A stretch of DNA of 64,000 bases from JAAUTG01 sp964458705 (GTDB taxonomy: Bacteria; Bacteroidota; Bacteroidia; Chitinophagales; Saprospiraceae): contig CAYWKD010000001.1 of the NCBI GenBank assembly GCA_964458705.1, positions 1 through 64,000 on the forward strand, written 5' to 3'. Positions 1 through 11,051 of this stretch are shown piece by piece (the first letter of the stretch is position 1; every line of letters begins with the position of its first letter). A program made the translations under genes and the position numbers. The notes beneath the pieces were generated by a model, which ran no database searches, had not been told where the DNA came from, and saw only the letters and a list, made by a program, of their open reading frames with translations.

Positions 1-3000
1 AATAACCGTACAGTTATTCGCCAAACTTACGTTTACATCGTCATTACATGCTAATTGTTTTGGGTAAATGGAAATAGTAGTCTCGCACCTTTCGTTTGGA
101 TAATTTGGATCGCTAAAAACTACCGTATGGACTCCAACGGGCAAGCCATCTAGAGCTACTGCATCATTGGCCAAGTTTGGTGTGATCGTAATACCTCCAC
201 CAGTGCAGTTAGGAATCGTGATATTGGGCAAACGTTTAGTCCCACAATCTATGTAAACTGGCATATCAATGACCAGCCCATCGACTTGATTACAATTATC
301 TGCTATTCCATTATAAGTAGTGATTGTAGGGCAGGTAAATGTTCTATTTCTGGCTTCACAGGTAATATTTGCTTCCCAACCTTGACCACTAATACCATCG
401 CCATTTTTGATGAACTCGAAGGTGATGCAACCACTTCTGTTCAAGCAGGAAGCCTCTACTATCCCTCCATTTGGCGCATTTGAGACGCCAATGCCTGTTC
501 CAGCACCTCCGAACGGTGTGGCTGCTAGATTTTTACCATCATAGGCTAATAATTGATCGCCTGCTGCCACATCAAACCAACTAAAAGTAACCTTCACCAC
601 TTGTCTCGCTGGATCATCTGGACAAATTGTTATGACATCTGTCTCTGCAGCACTATCATCGTAGATAAACAAAGCTCCTCCATCATCAAAAAATCCTGTA
701 TTTCTGCTGCAATCAATTTGATATTGAGCATTATTCATTCCATTGGAAGGCATTGTAACATCACCATTACAGGCTACATCATAGTTGCAAAGATTACCTA
801 TTGGCAAAGTAATTGCTCCATTGGTTACAGCTATTTGATAACCTATTCCCTCCACATGAAGACCGTTTAAAACATAAATACCTGAACCAACAGGACTTTC
901 TATCATCGCATCACCCATCGCATAAGGGTCTAAATTATAGCGCATTCCAGCAGCCGGTGGAAGCACTCCAGCAGGTGCTTTGAATAGTCCTGTTACAGAT
1001 TGAATCGTCCAAGTCTCGCCAGCATTTGAATAAACTGTAATAGTTTCTGCAAATTGCCCGTCATTTACATTAGGTGCGCTTCTATTGTCTAGGCAGTTAC
1101 AAGGGTCGGTAATTTGTGCATCTTGAACTACAAAGTCAAAGGCACATATACCAACATTACCAACTTCATCAGTAGCAGTATATTCCACTTTAGCTAAACC
1201 CAATTCAGCTACAAAATTCGGCTCAATGTTATTAAAGGTTTCTAAGTCATTTACGTCGGTACAATTATCTGTAAATATTGGTGGTGTCCATGTGGCAATA
1301 CCTCCTTGTTTGTAAAAGTCGTTAGCGTTGCTAATAATGATGTCGTTAGGGCAATTTAGTGTTATTGGTGCTTCTTCGTCTTCCACAGTTATTGTGAAAT
1401 TACAAGAAGCAGCATTGTTATAACGGTCTGTTACCGTGTAAGTTACTGTAGTTTGCCCCACACTAAACATCAAACCACTGGCATCGCCCGTGCCACTTGT
1501 TTGTGTTGCGCCTGTGGTTGTGTAAGTGATCGCTGGGCTGTTATCGCAGTTGTCTTGTACCTCCTTTAGACCAATATTCGTTACTACTGCATCGCAACGC
1601 TGAGGCGCAGTTGTTGCACTTACATTCGCTGGGCAAACAAAGGTAGGTGCTTCTGTATCTGGTAAAGTTTCAATGAATGCTGTTGCTGTTGCCATACAAC
1701 CTGCAATATTTTCTGCCATCACGACGATATTGTAAGTCCCGCCATCCAAATCAAGAAATGAATTGCTCGATTGGAACGTTGTGCCATCATTAATGGAGTA
1801 TTTTAATGCCCCATTAGCAAAATTGGCAAAAATCTGAATAGAACCATTGCTATTGTCTGGGCAGGTTTCTCTAGTCGTATTTACCCTAGTAATGACGACT
1901 GCTGGACCGACTGGAAGTGTTGCCTTAACTTCTTGCTGACAATTTTCTAAGAATAATACTTTTACTATAATATTATACGATCCTGGTGCTAATCCTTCAA
2001 AAGTAGGTTTATCTTGAAAAGTTTGCCCACCATCAATAGAATATTGAATCGGTAAGGTTGCTATGGCATTTATTGTAATCTTGCCATCGTTAGTACCTGC
2101 ACATAACTCAGGTGTAATCGTAGGTTCGGTTACAACAAGGTCGCAGGTTAAGCAACCATTTTCGTGAAATCCAAAGCCTGAAAAGTCAGGTAATCCAACA
2201 CTTTCCCATTCTACATCATTTCCAAAGAAGTCATCAACTGGATTATTATCCCCTTTTTGCACGGATGCTATCCTGCGGATAATATCGTCTTTAGTAGCTA
2301 CAAAATTTCCACCTACTTCTCCTACCCAATTCAATGCCAAAGGTGCTTCTCCGAGTTTTCCAATCGCATCTAGCACCTCTCCACCAATACCCCCTCTCCA
2401 TAATATAACAGCATCATCTCCATCGTAATTTAGACTAGCCGTTTGGTCTGCTGCTGCTATCAAGGTCGCATCTGTGGCATTCGCATTGATGAGTACAAAG
2501 GTATTATTAGGTTTCAATTCACCCGATAGCATAACCGTACTAGTTGGATTACTGATATCATCGTTCCCTTGTTCATATATAGCTATGACATAGTTATCTG
2601 TGACCAAATCAATCGTCTCAATACTAGGATTGTATAGCTCTATGGCTTTATTGTTACCATCTGTTTGCTCTGCATACTCTGATATAAATAAAGTTTGACA
2701 GTTTTCTAATTGGTTACAACCAAATGGTGCGGTAGCAATTTCTTTTGCTGATAAAAAACAAACGGCATTATCAGAAAATTTAGCTGAAAAATCAATCACC
2801 GAACCGTCAGCGGGCAGATTAACTGTAAAAGTATGGCTTGTTGGACTATCTAAATTAGCAACATCCACCTGTGCAATTGAAGCACCGAACAAGTCAAGCG
2901 TTCCAGTAGCTGGCGCATTATCAAAAGTTACGGTTACCTCTGCCGTAAATGTGTCATCAATGATGGCAGCGGTATTGTTATTATCGCAATCGCTTTCAGT

Positions 3001-6000
3001 GTAGGTTATAGCTGTAATGGAACAAATAGAACTATTAGAGCATTCATCTGCATCAATAGCTAGATTAGATATTGTCCATGAGCTAGTATTTCCAGATTCT
3101 CCTCCTGCTGTATATTGAACGCCGATGTAGAATGGTTCATCAATATTGGATAAATCTACATTTACATTTGAGTTTGCTTCTGTATAAGTTGCAATTTCTA
3201 TCCAATTAGCAGCCGTAATATCTTCTGCTCGATTAAACCCATTGTAGTTGGTGGAATAAAATATCTTCAGCGGCGAGTCCCCAAAATCTTCTTCTAGTAC
3301 AAAAACCAAATTAGCGACTGTTGCATTATCGTATAGTAAGGCGTTAGAAACAAGCCACAATTCACTTTGACAAGGACTACCGCAGAAAGCATTAACATTA
3401 TATGCTCCTCCCGAACATGACCAATTATCACCGTCTTGATTGATGGTCACAGGGACTATACTAAAGAAATCGCAATCGTCTTGCAGACATCTAGGGCAAC
3501 TTTGTGCCCTACCTGATTCTACAATATCACACGCTCCACCAGTGATGGTAAAGCCCCACATCTCATTCTCTTTGACGGTTATAACAAAAGTGCCATCCGC
3601 CACTTCAGATGGATTATCTCCTATAATGACGCCTGTACCTGTATTAGTTAGTATAGCATTTTTATCTATCCCACTATAAATTACAGTGATCTCAACTAGA
3701 TCGCTACCACCCATCGTTTCACTTAAGCAGGCTTGACTCACTGACGTGATTTCTACGTCACACACCAAGTTAATGCTTCCTTTAGTGTTAAAGCCACTTG
3801 CCACTGTCCAAACTCCATCTATTAATTGTAAAGAACTACCAATTTCATCTGGTTGCGAAACATCAATATCTTTACTTTCTATACCTTCGGCTATTCCGTT
3901 GGTAGCTATCAATGTCCCTTCGTAGCTCAGAAACTCAATCAAACCACACGGTCCGCCTAATGCTATTCCGTCTGGTGCACCATTTTGGATACCATTAGAG
4001 GGTAATTCCCAAACATAATAACTACCCAAATCATCGCTGGTAACAATGATAGCATTACTGTTTAGATTGATTGTATTGTAAGTACCTCCACCGTTACCAT
4101 TGTAAAGGGCAATCTGATAATCGCCTAGATTCGTTGGTTGTGGATTGGCAATAAATATTTCTACAAATTCATTCTCATCTGTGCCGAAGTTATCGTAGTG
4201 AAATTCATTGATGTTTGCAGTTGCTTGGGCACATGGTTCGCAAGCAGGTGCTATGCCGCTTATAGCAATATCACACTCCCCACCCACAATGGAAATACCC
4301 CATGATTGTCCTTCATCTAAAGTAATAGTAATTGTTCCATTTGATACAGTCGCTGGATTATCACCGCCTAATGTGCCTGCACCTGTGCTTGTCAGCATCG
4401 CATTCGCATCCACGCCTGTGTAGGGAATGCTTACTATCACTTGGTCTGTGCCTGCCGTTTGGGCTTGGCACGCTTGGCTTGCTGTGCCTAAGGTGATGCC
4501 GCACATCGCTACTGATTGTCCATTCGTTGCACCTTTTGTGTTGATACCTGCTGTGTACGTCCATACTCCATCTACTAGTTGTAGCGATGAATTCACTGGA
4601 GCTGTGCCTAGTTCTTCTACTCCTACATCGGTGCTTTCTACTCCATCAGCTATACCACCTGATCCCGTAAATATTCCCTCGTAACTTAAAAACTCAATCA
4701 AACCACACGGTCCGCCTAATGCTATTCCGTCTGGTGCACCATTTTGGATACCATTAGAGGGTAATTCCCAAACATAATAACTACCCAAATCATCGCTGGT
4801 AACAATGATAGCATTACTGTTTAGATTGATTGTATTGTAAGTACCTCCACCGTTACCATTGTAAAGGGCAATCTGATAATCGCCTAGATTCGTTGGTTGT
4901 GGATTGGCAATAAATATTTCTACAAATTCATTCTCATCTGTGCCGAAGTTATCGTAGTGAAATTCATTGATGTTTGCAGTTGCTTGGGCACATGGTTCGC
5001 AAGCAGGTGCTATGCCGCTTATAGCAATATCACACTCCCCACCCACAATGGAAATACCCCATGATTGTCCTTCATCTAAAGTAATAGTAATTGTTCCATT
5101 TGATACAGTCGCTGGATTATCGCCGCCTAATGTGCCTGCACCTGTGCTTGTTAGCATCGCATTCGCATCCACGCCTGTGTAGGGAATGCTCACCACCACT
5201 TGGTCTGTACCTACCGTTTGAGCTTGGCACGCTTGGCTTACTGTGCCTAAGGTGATGCCGCACATCGCTACTGATTGTCCATTCGTTGCACCTTTNNNNN
5301 NNNNNNNNNNNNNNNNNNNNNNNNNNNNNNNNNNNNNNNNNNNNNNNNNNNNNNNNNNNNNNNNNNNNNNNNNNNNNNNNNNNNNNNNNNNNNNNTTTGG
5401 GCTTGGCACGCTTGGCTTGCTGTGCCTAAGGTGATGCCGCACATCGCTACATTAGCTGGCGTACAATCGTCTGCTTTAATCTTTATATTAGAAACGTCAA
5501 ATGCACTTGTCGTACCTGCACCACCTTCTGCGACATACTTTATACCTAAGTAAAAGTTATTCAATGCTGCTGCAGTAAGATTGGCGGTTAGGTCGAGAAC
5601 TGGTGAGGCATTATTCTCAAAAACTCCTAAGGAGCTCCACGTAGCTGCTCCAACATTAGCAGCATCTTGTGTACCACTAAAGTCAGTTGAATAGAACACT
5701 TCTATATTTGAACCGCTAAAGCCTTCTTCTAAATCAAAACTAAAGTTGAGCAGTTGTGTGACATTTCCATAATTCAAGGCATTAGAAACCAACCAAAGTT
5801 CACTGGCTTCTGTACATGAGGCACCACAAAAAGCATTGACGGAATAAACTCCCGCATCGCAAGCCCAGTTGTCATTATCACTATTTTGAGTAACTGGAAT
5901 GATATTAAAAAAACTACAATCTGTATCTTTCACACAAAGCATCTGATCATTATCTAAATTAGATACCGCTACATCTGATGGATCAATACCGTTATAATCA

Positions 6001-6995
6001 CTATCCATACTATTCGCAGTAGATAAGATAATCTGATAGACTACATCGCCGTCTAGTTCGTCATCGTTTTGTCCTGTGATCGTTACTGTTTGGGCTATAT
6101 TCCAATTGACATTTGTGAAAGTCAATGCTGTCTTGTCTATTGTACCTTCTGTTGCATCAGAACTACTTACATTGATAACGACATCGTCAGTAGGTTGCAT
6201 GTTAAGCACTACTGTAAATTCAGATGTTGCACCATCTTCACTTGTTTCTAAACCAGCAGTTGGCGTTACAGTAATTCCCGGTTCTGCCGTTGTTGAACAA
6301 ACAGTAATATTATCTAAGCCAAACTCATCTCTCGAAAAGCTACCTGAAACATCATTTCCTGTCCATCTTAAAAATAAGCAATCTCCATTACTAAGTGCTA
6401 AGCCATTTATTGTGGTAGATTGATTTTGTACGGTGATGGATGGCGAAGCATCAGCAATTTCTTCACTTGTAAAATCCAGCTCCGTTACAGAGGTGTAATT
6501 TATGTCATCTTCAGAATAAGAAAAGTTGAAACTGTTAGCTCTGGGTTGGTCATTCCGTACAAGTAAATCATAAGCTACCTCCACAGCATTCAGAGTTACA
6601 CCACTATTATTACAAACCTTCAATGTAATAGAACCTGGCGTAAAATCACTTCCACCTGGCTTTATCCATATACCTGCATTGCTGCCATTGTAATTGATGG
6701 CGTAGATTCCTCCTGTGGAGACACCACCTGTGGTAGTGCCTCTAGCGAAATCACCTGCTGTTCGCTCACCTCCCAATGCTAGATTACCATCAGAAAATCC
6801 TGTAATGCTCCAATTATTGGAACAGAGCTGCCCAGCAGCTGGGTTATCACTAAAACCAGTTCCTGTGAAACCATCGAAAGTAACAACAGGCACATCGCAA
6901 CTTGAGCCAATGCTCAGATCTGGACATTGAGACTGGGCTACTAACTGCCCTATTGACAATAACACAGATAAAAATAATAGGTAAACTTTTTTCAT
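1..6995 (-). CDS. Giant multidomain secreted surface protein (partial, interrupted by an assembly gap)
   Basis: Start chosen at the ATG ending at 6995 (Met-Lys-Lys-Val, then a hydrophobic signal peptide ending near Val-Ala-Gln); a GTG two codons upstream is possible. The frame is open from 6995 to the gap (5296-5395) and then, in another frame because the gap length is arbitrary, from 5295 to base 1 without a stop. I read every codon from 4260 down to 1 and sampled the repeat between 4981 and 5295. At least 2,300 residues are visible and the C-terminus lies outside. Domains in order: N-terminal beta-sandwich; Calx-beta-like segment (about 6280-5950); cleaved-adhesin-like segment (about 5930-5460); 253-residue repeats with a lamin-tail-like core (motif INEFHYDNFGTDENEFVEIF); a second adhesin-like segment (about 3500-3060); another lamin-tail-like domain (about 2690-2200); two SprB-like segments (about 2150-1670); two HYR domains (about 1660-1120); and a CUB-like region (about 720-350). 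A T9SS sorting domain is expected beyond the window. Role: probable cell-surface adhesin; substrate unknown. Confidence 0.85.
3931..4689 (-). repeat. 759-bp tandem repeat, complete copy A
   Basis: This 253-codon unit encodes a lamin-tail-like domain plus a short beta domain. It recurs almost base for base at an offset of exactly 759 bp (for example the identical segments beginning at 4208 and 4967). Only scattered substitutions separate the copies. A more diverged, partial relative of the unit is visible at about 3520-3930. Confidence 0.9.
4690..5295 (-). repeat. 759-bp tandem repeat, copy B cut by the gap
   Basis: This copy matches copy A from its left edge to the last base before the N run; 5295 corresponds to 4536. 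Differences are single bases, such as G versus A at about 5221 and in the codon at 5241. The remainder of the copy is hidden by the gap. Confidence 0.9.
5296..5395. other. Assembly gap of 100 N
   Basis: Exactly 100 N, the usual placeholder for an unknown gap size. Both flanks are the same repeat unit, so the assembler probably broke in the array. The true length is predicted to be 680 bp plus a multiple of 759 bp (see findings). Confidence 0.97.
5396..5451 (-). repeat. Fragment of a further repeat copy, N-terminal edge of the array
   Basis: The 56 bases right of the gap match 4458-4513 of copy A exactly and diverge beyond 5451 into unique N-terminal sequence. This fixes the phase of the array and its start in the protein. 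Confidence 0.85.
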
Positions 6996-7131
6996 AAGCA
7001 CTACGATTCAGCAGATGAGAACCAGTAACAGACTGGAAATCAGGTGTTTTTTAATGTTTGATGTAATCGTAAATCGGTATGGGAAGAATGAAATTTTTCA
7101 GGCAAGGCGCACTACCTCGCAGATTACGACA

Positions 7132-7139
7132 CAAATATA
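7132..7139 (-). promoter_or_regulatory. Promoter -7 box for the giant surface-protein gene
   Basis: On the minus strand this reads TATATTTG, a full match to the Bacteroidota -7 consensus TAnnTTTG. A TTG lies 15 bases further upstream, which is short for a -33 element. The predicted start site near 7125 would give a leader of about 130 nt. Confidence 0.5.
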
Positions 7140-7155
7140 GAAAAAGAACTCAATC

Positions 7156-7174
7156 AACATACATTTCGTATGTT
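7156..7174. promoter_or_regulatory. Inverted repeat at the adhesin promoter
   Basis: AACATAC and GTATGTT form a perfect 7-bp dyad around a 5-base spacer. It lies 16 bases upstream of the TATATTTG box, over the expected -33 region, in the 321-bp divergent spacer 7002-7322. Position and symmetry suit an operator; no regulator gene is adjacent. Confidence 0.35.
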
Positions 7175-7289
7175 AACTATATATTACCTATTAGATTATA
7201 CTTCAACTTGAGTAGTTACTTTGCTCAGTCTTTACAAATCATTCACAATACTGACAAGGACTATTCATTCATTATTGACTTTTACCTTG

Positions 7290-7297
7290 TATCTTTG
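7290..7297 (+). promoter_or_regulatory. Promoter -7 box for the BT_3928-like gene
   Basis: TATCTTTG matches TAnnTTTG exactly. It lies 25 bases before the ATG at 7323, so the start site would be at about 7304. This rules out the longer open frame that begins at 7221. A TTG at 7275 is closer than the usual -33 spacing. Confidence 0.5.
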
Positions 7298-7322
7298 CAT
7301 ATATAAAAGAATAATACACAAC

Positions 7323-8903
7323 ATGACATTAACAAAATTAACTATAGGTGTAGCCATTGCTGCTTTATTACTAACGATATTGATTAGTGCAGTCTATCGC
7401 AAAAAAATGGAGAACCTCTTAATCACCTATCTACAATGCTTTACAGGAACTTTATTCATCTTTTCTGGCTGGGTAAAAGCAGTTGATCCACTGGGAACGG
7501 CCTATAAAATGGAGCAGTATTTTGCAGAATTTGAATCTACATTTACAGATACATGGGTTTCTTTTCTTTCTCCAATGTTTCCAGTGTTATCCAGCTATGC
7601 CATCGGTTTTTCTGTATTCGTCATCATATTTGAAATTGTACTGGGTATCATGCTGTTAATTGGTGCTGCACCAAAGTTGACGAGTTGGGCATTTTTTTTA
7701 CTTGTTGCCTTTTTTACGCTCCTAACAGGTTTCACATTTTTAACAGGTTATGTACCAAGTGAAGAAGTTGTGGTATTAGAAAATACGAACGGTGCGACTC
7801 AACAAACGCTCATAAGTGAAGCAAGTAATTTAGAAGGAGAATGGACGGCTAAAGACACCGTAAATGTTAATTTTTTCAATTTTGGCTATTGGCAGGATTA
7901 CAAAGAAACAAACATGAAAGTAACTGATTGTGGTTGCTTTGGTGACTTCTTGAAGTTAAAGCCATTTACTTCTTTCATGAAAGACATATTCCTTCTTATT
8001 CCGGCATTGATTTTTTTATTTTTCAGCAGTCAATTTCATCAACTTTTTTCTCGTGGTGCTAGAACAGGTATTTTATTGGCGAGTACTGCCGGGCTATTGA
8101 TCTACTGCTTGAGTAATTATGTCTGGGATTTACCACACACTGATTTTAGACCCTTTAAAAAGGGAGTAGATGTGGCAGCTCAAAAAGAATATGAAGCAGA
8201 AGCCACTGCAGTAAAAGTAATCGGATATGAATTGACCAATAAGGCTTCTGGTGAAAAAGTGGAGTTGAGTATGGAGCAGCTAGGAGAAATGAAAAATTAC
8301 CCAAAATCAGAATGGGAGTACGATCAAATGCGTTCTGTACCTGAAGCTGAGCCTACGAAAATTAGCGATTTTGGTATCGAAAATATGGAAGGATACGATA
8401 TTACAGACGACATTTTGTACGGTGAGGGATATAGTTTTATGATTGTGGCGCACAAATTGCATTACGACGATGTAAAAACCCAAACCACTATTCATCGGGA
8501 TACCACTTTTGCTGTTGATTCGTTGCAGGTGGGTGATACGATCAAACTCGTTCAGCGGGTAGCTGAAGTAAAAGAAGTGCCTATTCAGCAAGATGAACAC
8601 ATATGGGAGGAAGACTATATAAAAAGATGGCAAGAAGTAGTCAATCCAATGCTAGAAGCAGCCGAAGAAGAAGGTTTTAATATATATGCTGTTACAAAGC
8701 CTTATGCTAAGTATGTAGTGGATGATTTTAGGCATGCAACTCAGAGTAGCTATCCATTCCACAAGGCGGATGATATTTTGTTGAAGACAATTGTTCGATC
8801 TAATCCAGGTATTGTACTTTGGAAGGATGGTGTAATTGTTGATAAGTGGCACTACAAAAAGTTGCCTTCCTTTGAAGAAATAAAAGCTAGTCTTATAGAG
8901 TAA
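7323..8903 (+). CDS. DoxX/MauE-type membrane protein, BT_3928 family
   Basis: A 526-residue protein with an N-terminal transmembrane helix, then a DoxX/MauE-like helical bundle in which FSGWVKAVDPLGTAYK resembles the family core. The motif DCGCFGDFLKLKP follows, with SFMKDIFLL after it. About 200 soluble residues follow, ending in a thioredoxin-like segment (GIVLWKDGVIVDKWHY). Related proteins are named BT_3928 family and may handle disulfides or redox partners; the exact function is unknown. I chose the ATG at 7323 because the in-frame upstream extension runs through the promoter. The gene stands alone, between the divergent adhesin gene and a convergent hydrolase gene, and ends in a strong hairpin. 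Confidence 0.75.
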   Translation: MTLTKLTIGVAIAALLLTILISAVYRKKMENLLITYLQCFTGTLFIFSGWVKAVDPLGTAYKMEQYFAEFESTFTDTWVSFLSPMFPVLSSYAIGFSVFVIIFEIVLGIMLLIGAAPKLTSWAFFLLVAFFTLLTGFTFLTGYVPSEEVVVLENTNGATQQTLISEASNLEGEWTAKDTVNVNFFNFGYWQDYKETNMKVTDCGCFGDFLKLKPFTSFMKDIFLLIPALIFLFFSSQFHQLFSRGARTGILLASTAGLLIYCLSNYVWDLPHTDFRPFKKGVDVAAQKEYEAEATAVKVIGYELTNKASGEKVELSMEQLGEMKNYPKSEWEYDQMRSVPEAEPTKISDFGIENMEGYDITDDILYGEGYSFMIVAHKLHYDDVKTQTTIHRDTTFAVDSLQVGDTIKLVQRVAEVKEVPIQQDEHIWEEDYIKRWQEVVNPMLEAAEEEGFNIYAVTKPYAKYVVDDFRHATQSSYPFHKADDILLKTIVRSNPGIVLWKDGVIVDKWHYKKLPSFEEIKASLIE

Positions 8904-8908
8904 ATATG

Positions 8909-8957
8909 TAACTGGAAGATTTTTAAAGTTGAATAAATTTTAAAAATCTTCCAGTTA
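8909..8957. terminator. Bidirectional terminator hairpin between convergent genes
   Basis: A perfect 19-bp stem (8909-8927 with 8939-8957) closes an 11-base loop. The stem is A/T-rich on the loop side and holds CTGGAAGAT on the outer side. It lies 6 bases after the BT_3928-like stop, in the spacer before the converging hydrolase gene. Confidence 0.8.
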
Positions 8958-9013
8958 TTCTTGCTCATTCAGAATCCACTTTTATGCCTATCGCACTGCG
9001 TCTTCAATTCCCC

Positions 9014-10900
9014 TTACTCTTTTCTCACAATCGGCAGAACTACTTGTGAAGGATATTCTGCTGAGTGATGAATTGCATTTCGTGCGATCACGCCTTTTAT
9101 TTCGTCGTAGTTATTACCACCTGTATTTAAGTTTCTAGCAAAACGTGGAAAATTACTACTCGAAATTTCAATTCTAATACGATGCCCTTTTTCAAAGTAG
9201 TTGCTCGTAGTCATTGGCGTTAGTTCTAACTTATAGACCTCCCCTTCTTTCATAAATACTTCCTTGTCGTAGCCATCTCGGTATCTTGCTCGTTGGATGG
9301 TTTCATCTAAATTGTAAGCTCGACCATCAGGATAAACATCAATCAACTTAATAGTAAAATCAGTATCTTTTGCATCCGAAGAAACATATAAAGTGCTTTC
9401 AATAAATCCTGTAATTTCGATACCTTCTGCTAGTGGCTCAGAAGTGTAAACTAAAATATCATTGCGTGTTTCCATTACTCTTTGATCGAATGAGCCACCT
9501 TTGACAGCATTACCGGTACAGCATACATTACCTCCATAAGAAGGCACAGGGTTCATAGGATCATAAGTAAAGCGATCAGGATTATCTTTACTTGGCTTAC
9601 TCATAGTCAATTGACCATCACCATAAAGACTATTGGCTTGACCGTTACTATTAAGATAAAAAGTAGTCATTTCAGCACTGCTTGGTGGAAAAGTTTCTGC
9701 TTGTTGCCACTTATTAATACCCATTGTGTAATACTGAATTCTTGGTGTTGCTGTCTTGAAGTTATTTTTTTCTCCCTTCAGCCAAAGATCAAACCAACTG
9801 TAAATTTGTTCGTCGTAATTCAACCGAGCATCACCTACGCTACGCTCACCAACAATAGTATTTTCGGTAGCCCTCGTGTAACCACAATGCAAAGTAGGAG
9901 CAATAACTAGGTATTGATTATCTCGAATAATGGCATCTTTTGCATTTTCTCTGACGTGATTGAATAGCGCAATATTTGGACTCGTCGAAACATCATACCA
10001 AGAAACAAACCAAAAACTTGGCACGCCAATATCCTTATTATCGTGATACAAGCCACCTTTGTACCAAGCAGGATCATTGGGTTTTCGAGTTATCATCTGC
10101 TCAAAAATTTCAGATTTGCCTTTCATATTACTTATCAAATCTTGCAGAGGCAAATGTGCTAATGCTTCTGACATATCTATCGGTGGATTCTCAGGTGCAA
10201 GATCGTAAAATCTCGAAATGCGAACTAAATCTTCTTGTGTTGCATCTTTGGAAATGCGAGGCTTGAATTTATCGTGCTCCACGCCATATAGCCAAGAAGT
10301 AAAAAGCAGTTGATGCGCTCCCCCTCTATACCAGTTGCCTTGCTCAAAATAGTCTCCTACCCTACCAACACCTGCACCAAAACCCTGCGGCACCATAGCT
10401 GCATGAGATGGATGATCGAGTGCAGCGACTGCCATTTGCCATTCTGCAGTGGAAGAGCAGCCTAACGTACCGATTTTCCCATTTGACCATTCTTGCTCGC
10501 TCATCCAAGAAAAAGCATCATAGCCATCCGTTAAAGGTACACCCAGTATATCCCATTCTCCTTCTGAAAAATAGCGTCCACGCTCATTTTGAACCACATA
10601 AGCATAACCGTGCTTCACTGCCTCATAGGCTCTTTGTGCCGTTCGAGTACTTTCTTTACCATCGCGCCAACGATTGAAATTATAAGGAGTTCTGGAAAAA
10701 ATAATAGGTACTTTTTCATCTGTTTTAGGACGAATAATATCAGTCGCTAGACGCACACCGTCACGCATAGGCATCATCACTTTTTCCTCAATAATAGCTA
10801 TTTCTTTTAGTTGCTGCCAGATATCTTGCTGTGCAATAGACTGAAAGGAAAGCATTAGACCTACGAATAGGAGTAAGCATACTGTAAGTTGATTTTTCAT
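9014..10900 (-). CDS. CocE/NonD family hydrolase (X-Pro dipeptidyl-peptidase S15-like)
   Basis: A 628-residue protein with a signal peptide (hydrophobic residues 5-22, cleavage near SIAQ), so probably periplasmic or exported. The alpha/beta-hydrolase domain has the nucleophile-elbow region GTLGCSSTAEW, with Ser149 as the likely nucleophile. A later WYDVST segment and PTLHCGYT supply the likely Asp and His. The C-terminal third is the jelly-roll domain typical of CocE and S15 enzymes (PFHKGHRIRIEISSSNFPR-like segment at about 575-600). The family hydrolyses acyl esters, glutaryl amides or X-Pro dipeptides; the sequence alone does not say which. It is a single gene with no sugar or peptide transport neighbours. 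Confidence 0.85.
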   Translation of the reverse strand: MKNQLTVCLLLFVGLMLSFQSIAQQDIWQQLKEIAIIEEKVMMPMRDGVRLATDIIRPKTDEKVPIIFSRTPYNFNRWRDGKESTRTAQRAYEAVKHGYAYVVQNERGRYFSEGEWDILGVPLTDGYDAFSWMSEQEWSNGKIGTLGCSSTAEWQMAVAALDHPSHAAMVPQGFGAGVGRVGDYFEQGNWYRGGAHQLLFTSWLYGVEHDKFKPRISKDATQEDLVRISRFYDLAPENPPIDMSEALAHLPLQDLISNMKGKSEIFEQMITRKPNDPAWYKGGLYHDNKDIGVPSFWFVSWYDVSTSPNIALFNHVRENAKDAIIRDNQYLVIAPTLHCGYTRATENTIVGERSVGDARLNYDEQIYSWFDLWLKGEKNNFKTATPRIQYYTMGINKWQQAETFPPSSAEMTTFYLNSNGQANSLYGDGQLTMSKPSKDNPDRFTYDPMNPVPSYGGNVCCTGNAVKGGSFDQRVMETRNDILVYTSEPLAEGIEITGFIESTLYVSSDAKDTDFTIKLIDVYPDGRAYNLDETIQRARYRDGYDKEVFMKEGEVYKLELTPMTTSNYFEKGHRIRIEISSSNFPRFARNLNTGGNNYDEIKGVIARNAIHHSAEYPSQVVLPIVRKE

Positions 10901-11051
10901 ATTTTAATTATTGATTAAGTAAGTAAGACAGTGAAATGTAGCATACAATCAACAGTCACCATCATTAATAAATTAACTTTTAGAAAACTTAGTTAACTTT
11001 CAGAGAAACAAAGCCTTAAAATAAAGACTATCATCCTAATCAACAAATAAT

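Noticed and set aside
4208..5182. Two identical plus-strand frames of 71 codons, 759 bp apart
   Set aside because: They are antisense shadows of the repeated units in the minus-strand adhesin; identity simply reflects the DNA repeat.
7079..7306. Plus-strand frame of 75 codons before the BT_3928-like gene
   Set aside because: It runs through both promoters and has no recognisable start site or protein features.
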